From positions 1 to 6,446 of the forward strand of contig JAZRYC010000153.1 in NCBI GenBank assembly GCA_045600525.1: a DNA stretch of 6,446 nt. The letters are read 5' to 3'. Made by a program: the position numbers and the translations under genes. The notes below the pieces were generated by a model. It made no database searches. It was given only the letters and a program-made list of their open reading frames with translations, and had not been told where the DNA came from. Within the stretch, counting starts at the first letter, position 1. Every line of letters begins with the position of its first letter. The DNA is from F23-D06 sp045600525 (GTDB taxonomy: Bacteria; Bacteroidota; Bacteroidia; Bacteroidales; WCHB1-69). Shown here piece by piece: positions 1-5,688 of this stretch.

Positions 1-1610
1 TATTATCTTCAATCATCCTATTGTCAGTCAGTATGATATCAGCCCAATGGGTATCTGATCCATCTCAAAACACACGACTTGCATCAGGAGACTTATACTA
101 TGGGGAGATTCTTTTAGCCACACATCCGCAAAATGGAAACACCTTTATACAATGGTGTGGTTTATATGACAATGGTTGGTCTCCATCTATTCAAAAAGTG
201 GACAGTATGGGCAATTCCCTATGGGGAACCAACGGCGTTCACATTGATGGACAGAATTTTGATTCCTATAGTAATGGGGTTGCTATGGTACCCCTTACCG
301 ACGGCGGGGTGGTTAGTGGCTTTGTCAACAACAACGGCGAATGTATTGCCGTTAAGATTGATGAAGATGGCAACTTCGCATGGGGCAGCAATGGAATCGT
401 GGCCCTTGATGCAGAGAACTGCCTACGCACCAAACTCGTTGCCGGTCATGAAGGTAATTTTTGGATTCTTAGTCATAACAACCACTCCGTTTACCTAAGA
501 TGCTATCATTCTGACGGAACGCCTGTTGGCAACCAGATAACCATTTCCGATGATAGTGGTAAAAGCATCGCTTTCGGGCAAATGGTTCTTGACGACCAAG
601 ATAATGTTTTTGTTGTGTATATGAAGCAGCAATATAATGTTGGTTCATACTTTAACAAAAGCATTCATGTGACCAAATACTCCCCCGAAGGATTGCAGTT
701 ATCTCAAGAAGAAGAGCTTATGGCAACCGTTTCCATCAGTGGGGAAATTGTCCATAATGCATGTTCCGATGGTATGGGAGGCGGCTATGCCTGGATATGT
801 CACGCCGCACTCAACGACATCTATGAGGTCTATATGTTCCATTTCGATAGTGAGGGACATAACACTATTTCTGAGCCAACTGGGCTCATCGTCAGCCAGA
901 CGGATGGAATGAATTTCCACGTTGCTCCGAATGCTAGTCTGCACCCGACTTCTCATGATTTGATGGTGTCCTTTTTGGAAACAGACGCTTTTTCAGAATC
1001 ACACTATGCTTTGATCGTCAATCGTATAACGCCCAATGGTATAAAAGTATGGGGAAACAACGGCATCACCATTCTCCCCACAACTGATGATAAACTATCT
1101 ATGCCACTTATAGATGCATTTCCTGACGGTTCAGGAGCATCAATCATATACAAATTCAACGACTACTCGATTAAAGCCATTGGCATCAATGACAATGGTG
1201 CAACTATGTGGAATTCCACTGTAGCCACCCAGAGTACCGAATTCATCAATTTAGCCCAGACTGCTTCCGGATACCATTACGGCCAAAACATTATCGCTTG
1301 GGAAGGCTCTCGCGACAACATATTTGGGTTGTATGGACAAAACATAAAATTGGACGGTAGTTGTGGCCCTGTATCTGTTGAAGATGTGGATAATGATCTT
1401 ATTTCTGTCTATCAGTACGGCGATTTGCTTCACATTAGCGGTGTTGATGTCAAGCAAATTCAATTGGTGAATATGATGGGGCAATTGGTTAGAAATGGTA
1501 TAGCTGGCGAGCAGATCCTATCTGTCGGCCAACTGCCTCAGGGAATCTACATCGTCCGCATTTTAACCCCAAAGGGTAAAATGGTAAACAAGAAAATACT
1601 GATAAAATAA
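1..1610 (+). CDS. T9SS-exported repeat protein, probable beta-propeller, 5' end missing
   Basis: Open from the left edge to TAA at 1608-1610, so the start lies outside the window. The visible N-terminus (LSSIILLSVSMISAQW) looks like the hydrophobic core and cleavage region of a signal peptide, with likely cleavage after ISA; hence almost all of the mature protein is here. Counting from the codon at 21 as residue 1, a degenerate motif of the type D-x-x-G, often followed by W-G-x-N-G, recurs with its Gly at about 64, 117, 166, 224, 279, 340, 393 and 446, roughly every 55 residues. This spacing fits a seven- or eight-bladed beta-propeller (inference). The last ~73 residues (about 457-529) match a T9SS type A sorting domain: a VNMMGQLV strand, LPQGIYIVRI, and a basic end NKKILIK. 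Known for that class: export across the outer membrane, then release or surface attachment. Substrate and function are unknown. A terminator follows directly. Confidence 0.85.
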   Translation, partial: LSSIILLSVSMISAQWVSDPSQNTRLASGDLYYGEILLATHPQNGNTFIQWCGLYDNGWSPSIQKVDSMGNSLWGTNGVHIDGQNFDSYSNGVAMVPLTDGGVVSGFVNNNGECIAVKIDEDGNFAWGSNGIVALDAENCLRTKLVAGHEGNFWILSHNNHSVYLRCYHSDGTPVGNQITISDDSGKSIAFGQMVLDDQDNVFVVYMKQQYNVGSYFNKSIHVTKYSPEGLQLSQEEELMATVSISGEIVHNACSDGMGGGYAWICHAALNDIYEVYMFHFDSEGHNTISEPTGLIVSQTDGMNFHVAPNASLHPTSHDLMVSFLETDAFSESHYALIVNRITPNGIKVWGNNGITILPTTDDKLSMPLIDAFPDGSGASIIYKFNDYSIKAIGINDNGATMWNSTVATQSTEFINLAQTASGYHYGQNIIAWEGSRDNIFGLYGQNIKLDGSCGPVSVEDVDNDLISVYQYGDLLHISGVDVKQIQLVNMMGQLVRNGIAGEQILSVGQLPQGIYIVRILTPKGKMVNKKILIK

Positions 1611-1645
1611 GTAAGGATCTTCAATAGAGCAAACCAACACAAAAG

Positions 1646-1684
1646 AAAATCCCTGCAGGTCGTCAAAGAACTGCGGGGATTTTT
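1646..1684 (+). terminator. Intrinsic terminator after the T9SS protein gene
   Basis: The arms 1646-1658 and 1671-1683 pair over 13 bp with one G-U wobble (AAAATCCCTGCAG with CTGCGGGGATTTT) around a 12-nt loop. The A-run before the stem and the T-run closing it are typical of a factor-independent terminator. It starts 36 bp after the stop codon. Read on the minus strand, the stem is followed by TTTTCTTTT, so it could also work in that direction, although both flanking genes are on the plus strand. Confidence 0.85.
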
Positions 1685-1691
1685 CGCAGTT

Positions 1692-1730
1692 TGGTGTCAC
1701 CAGTGCCCCCACCATTATGCATATGTGGTG
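1692..1730. repeat. TGGTG/CACCA inverted-repeat cluster upstream of the ATPase gene
   Basis: Four 5-bp units alternate in orientation: TGGTG at 1692-1696, CACCA at 1698-1702, CACCA at 1710-1714 and TGGTG at 1726-1730. The first two form a perfect palindrome with a single central T. The last two form an inverted pair separated by 11 bp that contain ATGCAT. The cluster lies after the terminator and just before the -7 box at 1748, so the final unit sits where the -33 element would be expected. An operator role is inference. Confidence 0.45.
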
Positions 1731-1747
1731 CATTTGCGCATTTTTAT

Positions 1748-1755
1748 TATCTTTG
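1748..1755 (+). promoter_or_regulatory. Bacteroidota -7 promoter box for the HerA-like ATPase gene
   Basis: TATCTTTG matches the Bacteroidota -7 consensus TAnnTTTG exactly and is followed by CA, a common extension. The expected -33 position (about 1724-1727) reads TGTG, three of four matches to TTTG. The implied transcription start near 1759 gives a leader of about 40 nt before the ATG at 1800. No Shine-Dalgarno sequence is seen, which is normal for this phylum. Confidence 0.7.
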
Positions 1756-1799
1756 CATCCTAAATTCATCAAATGATTATCAATTAAAATCAAAGCAAT

Positions 1800-3473
1800 A
1801 TGTATTTGAATCAGAAACTCTATGTAGCCCACTCTTCCAACGGCCCGATTTATATGACAGGCAATATGTGTAACCGTCATGGTTTGATCGCCGGTGCCAC
1901 CGGTACGGGCAAGACCGTCTCCCTACAAGTGCTGGCCGAGACCTTCAGCCAGGCCGGCGTACCTTGCTTTATGGCCGACATGAAAGGCGACCTCTCCGGT
2001 ATCAGCCAGACAGGCAAGATGACCGAATTCATTGAGAAACGTTGTCAGGAGTTCGGTATTCAGGATCCTGACTTCCAACCCTGCCCTGTCCGCTTCTACG
2101 ATGTATACGGAGAACAAGGATTTCCCATGCGCACTACCATTTCCGCCATGGGGCCACAACTGCTGGCCCGTCTAATGGACTTGAACGATACCCAGACCGG
2201 CGTGCTTAACATCGTGTTCAAAATCGCAGATGATAAGGAGCTGCTCCTCATCGACCTCAAAGATCTCCGTCTAATGCTTGACTTTGTGGCAAAGAACGCT
2301 TCTATGTTCACCACGACTTACGGCAACGTGACTGCGGCCAGCATCGGTGCCATCCAACGTGCCATCCTTGCCATTGAATCCGAAGGCGGCGACAAATTCT
2401 TCGGCGAACCAGCCTTTGACGTAAACGACCTGCTTGACGTGGAAAACGGAAAGGGCGTAATGAGCGTGCTGGCTGCCGACAAGCTGATGCTCAACCCTAA
2501 ATTATACAGTACCTATCTATTGTGGCTCATGACAGAACTTTACGCCACCCTGCCCGAAGTGGGAGATCCAGAACTGCCGAAGCTCATCTTCTTTTTTGAT
2601 GAGGCACACATGCTCTTTGACGGCACTTCCAAAGCTCTCGTGGAAAAACTCGAACAGGTTATCCGACTCATCCGTTCCAAAGGCGTGGGCATTTACTTCA
2701 TCACCCAGTCACCCACCGACATTCCCGACAATATTCTCGCCCAGTTGAGCAACCGCGTGCAACACGCATTGCGAGCCTTCACTCCAAAAGAGCAGAAAGA
2801 CGTGCGCGCTGCCGCCGAAACATTCCGCGCCAATCCCGAGTTCAAGACCGATGAGGCCATCATGAATCTGCAAACTGGTGAAGCCCTTGTTTCCTTCTTA
2901 GACGAAAAAGGCGCTCCCTGTGTGGTGGAACGCGCCCGCATACTATTCCCACTTAGCCAAATCGGAGCCATCACAGAAGGTCAGCGCATGGATATCATGA
3001 ATGCGGCTCCAGCCCGCATCAAAGGCTATAATCAGACTTTTGATCGCGAAAGCGCCTATGAGACGCTGACCGCCGCCAACGCCGAGGCCGAGGCCATCCG
3101 AATCAAAGAACAAGAAGCCATTGAAGCCGAAAAGGCTGAGAAGCTTGCACAAAAGGAAGCTGAAAAAGCTGAAAAAGAAGCCCTAAAAGCACAGAAAGAG
3201 GCCGAAAAAGAGGAAGCTAAAAAGGCAAAAGAGGCCGAGCAGAAATCATCTAAGTGGAAACGTACTATCTTCGGCACCATGGTAGGCGCCGCCATCAGCA
3301 GCGTGGCCCGCAGCATCGGCACTAAGGTGGGTAAGGCCGTGACAGGCTCCGTATCCAAAGGAAGTAAGAAAAGCACTGGCGGCGACATTCTCGGCAAGGC
3401 CGCCAAGTCGGCCACCACAACCGCAACCCGTAAGATTACGGAGGAAATGCTGAAGTCCATATTTAAGAAATAG
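1800..3473 (+). CDS. HerA-like ATPase, DUF853 (YjgR-like) family
   Basis: A 557-residue protein with a P-loop ATPase core of the HerA/FtsK superfamily. Walker A is GATGTGKT (residues 32-39), followed by ADMKGDLSG (59-67), a family signature. Walker B is LIFFFDEAH (262-270) with D267 and E268. The stretch GIYFITQSPTDIP (297-309) and NRVQHALRAF (318-327) gives the sensor Gln303 and candidate arginine fingers R319/R325. These motifs match the DUF853 family typified by E. coli YjgR, whose role is unproven; DNA translocation or pumping is inferred from HerA. Residues about 428-480 are a Lys/Glu/Ala-rich coiled coil. The basic tail (485-557, SVARSIGTKVGKAV, then EEMLKSIFKK) resembles the conserved end of the family. 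Length is close to that of YjgR plus the coiled coil. No NurA nuclease is adjacent. The ATG at 1800 fits the promoter box at 1748. The protein is probably cytoplasmic, as no signal peptide is present. The gene looks more GC-rich than its neighbours. Confidence 0.92.
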   Translation: MYLNQKLYVAHSSNGPIYMTGNMCNRHGLIAGATGTGKTVSLQVLAETFSQAGVPCFMADMKGDLSGISQTGKMTEFIEKRCQEFGIQDPDFQPCPVRFYDVYGEQGFPMRTTISAMGPQLLARLMDLNDTQTGVLNIVFKIADDKELLLIDLKDLRLMLDFVAKNASMFTTTYGNVTAASIGAIQRAILAIESEGGDKFFGEPAFDVNDLLDVENGKGVMSVLAADKLMLNPKLYSTYLLWLMTELYATLPEVGDPELPKLIFFFDEAHMLFDGTSKALVEKLEQVIRLIRSKGVGIYFITQSPTDIPDNILAQLSNRVQHALRAFTPKEQKDVRAAAETFRANPEFKTDEAIMNLQTGEALVSFLDEKGAPCVVERARILFPLSQIGAITEGQRMDIMNAAPARIKGYNQTFDRESAYETLTAANAEAEAIRIKEQEAIEAEKAEKLAQKEAEKAEKEALKAQKEAEKEEAKKAKEAEQKSSKWKRTIFGTMVGAAISSVARSIGTKVGKAVTGSVSKGSKKSTGGDILGKAAKSATTTATRKITEEMLKSIFKK

Positions 3474-3525
3474 TACAATTTATCATTTTTTCACCACTGA
3501 TTACAGTTTAAGCACTAATAAAACA

Positions 3526-3999
3526 ATGAAAAAAATAATCACCCTCCTTCTCTGCCTATTCACCATAGGCGTGGTATATTCACAAAGCAGTTCCACCCAT
3601 ATCAAATTTATGGGTGTGGAAGTCAATGGACAGGTAAGCACCTTGGAACAACGCCTGACCACCAAGGGTTTTTCCAAAACGAAGGACGAGTTCTATAAAG
3701 GCAAGTTCTCAGGTTATGATGTCAAACTCAAACTACAGAAAACGGTGAAGTCAAAAACCGTTTTCGGCATTGTCGTCAATTTTGGAGAAGAAGTCACCCG
3801 TGAAGACTTAGCCGAACTTGCCAATTCTCTGAAAGAAAAATATGGTCAGGAAAATGCCTTTACACAAAATGAAGACGGCATTGTGGGCATTGAACTTCCC
3901 GAAGGCAGCATCCTTCTCAACTTCGAGCAGAAAACCCTCAGCTATCTCGACAAGGCCAACATACAGAAGAACAAGAAAGAGTCAAAAGAAGACCTATAG
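3526..3999 (+). CDS. Small exported protein of unknown function
   Basis: A 157-residue protein starting MKKIITLLLCLFTIGVVYSQ, a clear Sec signal peptide with likely signal peptidase I cleavage after Ser19 (V-Y-S before Gln20). No Cys follows the cleavage site, so it is not a lipoprotein and is probably periplasmic. The mature part opens with HIKFMGVEVNGQVSTLEQRL and KGF (residues 25-49), a pattern I recall from small uncharacterised Bacteroidales secreted proteins. Alternating strands and helices follow (KFSGYDVKLKL, VFGIVVNF, LAELANSLKEKYG), then a highly charged tail KKNKKESKEDL. I do not recognise a function. The gene begins 52 bp after the ATPase stop with no terminator and no good TAnnTTTG box between, so read-through from the ATPase promoter is plausible. 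The only ATG that keeps the signal peptide is at 3526. Confidence 0.82.
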   Translation: MKKIITLLLCLFTIGVVYSQSSSTHIKFMGVEVNGQVSTLEQRLTTKGFSKTKDEFYKGKFSGYDVKLKLQKTVKSKTVFGIVVNFGEEVTREDLAELANSLKEKYGQENAFTQNEDGIVGIELPEGSILLNFEQKTLSYLDKANIQKNKKESKEDL

Positions 4000-4016
4000 G
4001 GAATTCTAAATTTATG

Positions 4017-4052
4017 GAAAGAAGGACGGAGCGCTGGTTCCGTCCTTCTTCT
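4017..4052. terminator. Bidirectional intrinsic terminator between convergent genes
   Basis: A perfect 12-bp stem (4019-4030 with 4039-4050, AAGAAGGACGGA with TCCGTCCTTCTT) can extend by a G-U and a C-G pair to 14 bp with a GCTG tetraloop. It lies 19 bp after the stop of the small exported protein and 11 bp beyond the stop of the minus-strand lipoprotein gene. Pyrimidine-rich tracts follow the stem on both strands, so it probably ends both transcripts. Confidence 0.85.
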
Positions 4053-4061
4053 CATTATATG

Positions 4062-4631
4062 CTATAGAACGAGTAAGGCGGCAATAATGGCAATAACGCA
4101 AATTCCCAGTGACACACCTATTATAGCTGCTGTTGTACCTCCTGAATTATAAATTTGGACAACCTTGTCCGGCTGGTCATTCATTTTCTGAATGGCTGAT
4201 TTAACCTTGCCCCTGCCACCGCAAATCTCACTATAGTCGCGACTGGCATTGCAGGACACCAACTCCAAATCATCCACATAAGCCACACCATCGTGGCTCT
4301 TCTTACTCATATACTTGGTCGTAAACGAAATCGTATTATGTGCGGAATCCACAAATGTAAACTCATCATACGACCAATAATTGTTTTTCATGGATGTGCC
4401 ATAACCCGTCCATCGAGAATAAGTGACCCCATTCACAGTCATTTCATTTTTCACATCATTGGATTCACCACTGAGTATGTATCCTTGATTTTCCAATTCA
4501 GCCTTTATTTCAGACATTTTGTTGTTGTATGCCGACAACGAAACGACCTCCGTATTGACCACACAACTGGCCAACAGACACATTGCGATTGCTGCAATAG
4601 AATAGATTGCTTTGATTTTTCTCATGATCAT
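4062..4631 (-). CDS. Lipoprotein of unknown function with C-terminal transmembrane helix
   Basis: A 189-residue protein with a basic N-terminus, a hydrophobic stretch and a lipobox LLASC whose Cys23 would be lipidated by signal peptidase II. Residues after the Cys (VVNTEVV) lack an acidic surface-export signal of the Bacteroidota type, so a periplasm-facing location is favoured (inference). Residues about 29-160 form a soluble domain with an early amphipathic helix (MSEIKAELENQGY), aromatic-rich beta segments (TYSRWTGYG, NNYWSYDEFTF) and two cysteines, C127 and C137, that could form a disulfide. Residues 167-189 are strongly hydrophobic and end the protein (TTAAIIGVSLGICVI, then AIIAALLVL), a likely transmembrane helix. 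Function not recognised. Translation could begin at Met1 (4631) or Met3 (4625); both keep the signal. It is divergent from the WYL regulator gene across a 160-bp control region. Confidence 0.82.
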   Translation of the reverse strand: MIMRKIKAIYSIAAIAMCLLASCVVNTEVVSLSAYNNKMSEIKAELENQGYILSGESNDVKNEMTVNGVTYSRWTGYGTSMKNNYWSYDEFTFVDSAHNTISFTTKYMSKKSHDGVAYVDDLELVSCNASRDYSEICGGRGKVKSAIQKMNDQPDKVVQIYNSGGTTAAIIGVSLGICVIAIIAALLVL

Positions 4632-4704
4632 TATATTTTAATAAATAAATTTTGCACAAAAGAAGACTCCCTTTGTGACATAGGATGACAAAAATCATGA
4701 TCAT
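4622..4704. repeat. Two copies of TCATGATCAT flanking the lipoprotein promoter region
   Basis: The 10-mer TCATGATCAT occurs at 4622-4631, covering the lipoprotein start codons, and again at 4695-4704, 73 bp away. Each contains the 8-bp palindrome ATGATCAT. One copy could be explained by the start codons, but the second is in non-coding DNA. Possible paired regulator sites; could be chance in A/T-rich sequence. Confidence 0.3.
4657..4664 (-). promoter_or_regulatory. Possible -7 box of the lipoprotein gene
   Basis: On the minus strand TTCTTTTG matches TAnnTTTG except for the A at position two. A TTTG at 4692-4689 lies 24 bp upstream, somewhat further than the usual ~20. The implied start near 4653 would leave a leader of about 20 nt before the ATG. 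This is the best candidate seen but not a strong one. Confidence 0.3.
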
Positions 4705-4731
4705 CAAAATAATCATTGTTGTTTTAATTTT

Positions 4732-4748
4732 TTGACAAAAGTTGTCAA
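4732..4748. promoter_or_regulatory. Perfect 17-bp palindrome, probable operator of the WYL regulator
   Basis: TTGACAA-AAG-TTGTCAA: 7-bp perfect arms around a 3-bp spacer. Relative to a transcription start near 4770 it spans roughly -38 to -22, covering the -33 region of the WYL gene promoter. The core TGACA also occurs at 4676-4680 and 4686-4690, exactly 10 bp apart, near the expected -33 region of the divergent lipoprotein gene. Autorepression by the WYL protein is inference from position and symmetry. Confidence 0.55.
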
Positions 4749-4758
4749 TTACATGTGC

Positions 4759-4766
4759 TATTTTTG
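4759..4766 (+). promoter_or_regulatory. Bacteroidota -7 promoter box for the WYL regulator gene
   Basis: TATTTTTG fits TAnnTTTG exactly and is followed by C. A TTTG at 4731-4734 lies 24 bp upstream and overlaps the palindrome; the usual spacing is about 20, so the -33 contact is weak or occluded. The predicted start near 4770 leaves about 20 nt of A/T-rich leader before the ATG at 4792. Confidence 0.65.
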
Positions 4767-4791
4767 CCAAAATATAATAAATAGCAACCTT

Positions 4792-5685
4792 ATGGAACAA
4801 TCTAAATTTGAACGACTGCTTTGTTTGATTCCCATCCTCGCCAAAAACCATTATGCCTCGGTGGAGGACATCAGCCGTCGCTTAAACACCACCAGCAGAA
4901 CCATATACCGTGACATCAACGATTTAAGAAACGCGGGATTGGTTATCAACAAAGAAAACAATATCTACAAATTGGACAAGAAGTCACCTTACTTTGAGGA
5001 TTTTAGCGACTTACTCTACTTTTCATCAGAGGAATCCTATCTTCTCAAACGAGCCATTGACAGCATTGACGACACCAATATAATCAAGCAGAATCTCAAA
5101 AAGAAGCTCTATTCCCTATACGACTACAAGTTGGTGGCCGATGTGGTGATAAAGCCTCAGCAGCGCGACAATCTGCACCTTCTAATTTCGGCTATTGAGC
5201 AACAAAAACAGACCACCCTCTGCAATTACCATTCTGCCCATAGCGGTACACGCCGAAACCGTTTGGTAGAACCATTCGCATTCACCACCAATTACGAGCA
5301 GGTCTGGTGCTTTGAACCGGATTCCAAACTTGTAAAGCTCTTTAAAGTGGCTCGGATTGAACAGGTAGAGATTACTGAGCAAAACTGGCAATATACCCCG
5401 CTGCACAAGACTGGATTCATTGACATATTCCGTATGCATAGTGCGCAACGTTTTCCCATAAGGCTGAAATTAAGTATGCGGGCGGCAAACCTATTGATGG
5501 AAGAATATCCACTTGCTGCAGAACAAATTGTCCAAAAATCAGACAATAGCTGGATGCTAACAACCGAAGTCTGTAGTTTTGAAGGCCCCGCCCGATTTAT
5601 CCTCGGATTGTATCAGGATGTGGAAATAATCGAGAGTCCTGAACTCAAGCGTTTTGTTGAAAATAAGATTCCGAAAAGATCCTAA
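4792..5685 (+). CDS. WYL-domain helix-turn-helix transcriptional regulator
   Basis: A 297-residue DNA-binding regulator of the HTH-WYL-WCX type. Residues about 5-51 are a winged helix-turn-helix (HTH_11/DeoR-like): ASVEDISRRLNTTSRTIYRDI, here at 22-42, continues to NDLRNAGL, with the recognition helix near 34-46. A linker region (about 60-125) is helical. The WYL domain spans about 130-195, including YHSAHSGTRRNRLVEPF and VARI with Arg188; WYL domains are thought to bind ligands such as nucleotides or nucleic acid. The name-giving triplet is W172-C173-F174 instead of Trp-Tyr-Leu. A C-terminal WCX-type region (about 220-290, RLKLSMRAANLLMEEYP and ILGLYQDVEI) completes the protein. The ATG at 4792 is chosen because it directly precedes the HTH and follows the promoter box at 4759; an in-frame TTG at 4732 lies inside the palindrome and would sit upstream of transcription start. 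Target and ligand are unknown. Confidence 0.92.
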   Translation: MEQSKFERLLCLIPILAKNHYASVEDISRRLNTTSRTIYRDINDLRNAGLVINKENNIYKLDKKSPYFEDFSDLLYFSSEESYLLKRAIDSIDDTNIIKQNLKKKLYSLYDYKLVADVVIKPQQRDNLHLLISAIEQQKQTTLCNYHSAHSGTRRNRLVEPFAFTTNYEQVWCFEPDSKLVKLFKVARIEQVEITEQNWQYTPLHKTGFIDIFRMHSAQRFPIRLKLSMRAANLLMEEYPLAAEQIVQKSDNSWMLTTEVCSFEGPARFILGLYQDVEIIESPELKRFVENKIPKRS

Positions 5686-5688
5686 GTT

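Noticed and set aside
21..23. TTG at 21 as the start of the T9SS protein
   Set aside because: The frame is open to the left edge and the residues before it continue a signal peptide core, so the real start is outside the window.
1671..1689. Alternative hairpin CTGCG/CGCAG competing with the terminator, as an attenuator
   Set aside because: The 3' arm lies after the terminator T-run, so it would form too late to prevent termination, and the stem is only 5 bp.
3056..3478. Minus-strand 140-codon frame rich in Ala/Ser/Phe
   Set aside because: It is the antisense of the Lys/Glu/Ala coiled coil of the ATPase, where repeated codons remove stops by chance; no start context or domain.
3526..4631. 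Homology between the small exported protein and the lipoprotein
   Set aside because: Both start with a helix ending in a KGF/QGY-like turn followed by strands, but no convincing residue-level match was seen by eye.
4732..4791. Longer WYL protein starting at TTG 4732
   Set aside because: That codon lies inside the palindrome and upstream of the -7 box; the extra 20 residues look like translated control DNA, and the ATG at 4792 directly precedes the HTH.
4510..4851. Minus-strand frame crossing the divergent control region
   Set aside because: It overlaps both real genes and their promoters, and its product has no recognisable domain or signal.
1800..5685. HerA-like ATPase plus WYL regulator as an anti-phage defence island
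   Set aside because: WYL regulators and HerA proteins occur in defence loci, but no SIR2, NurA, nuclease or other effector is here, the two genes are separated by an opposite-strand gene, and the ATPase is of the common YjgR/DUF853 type.
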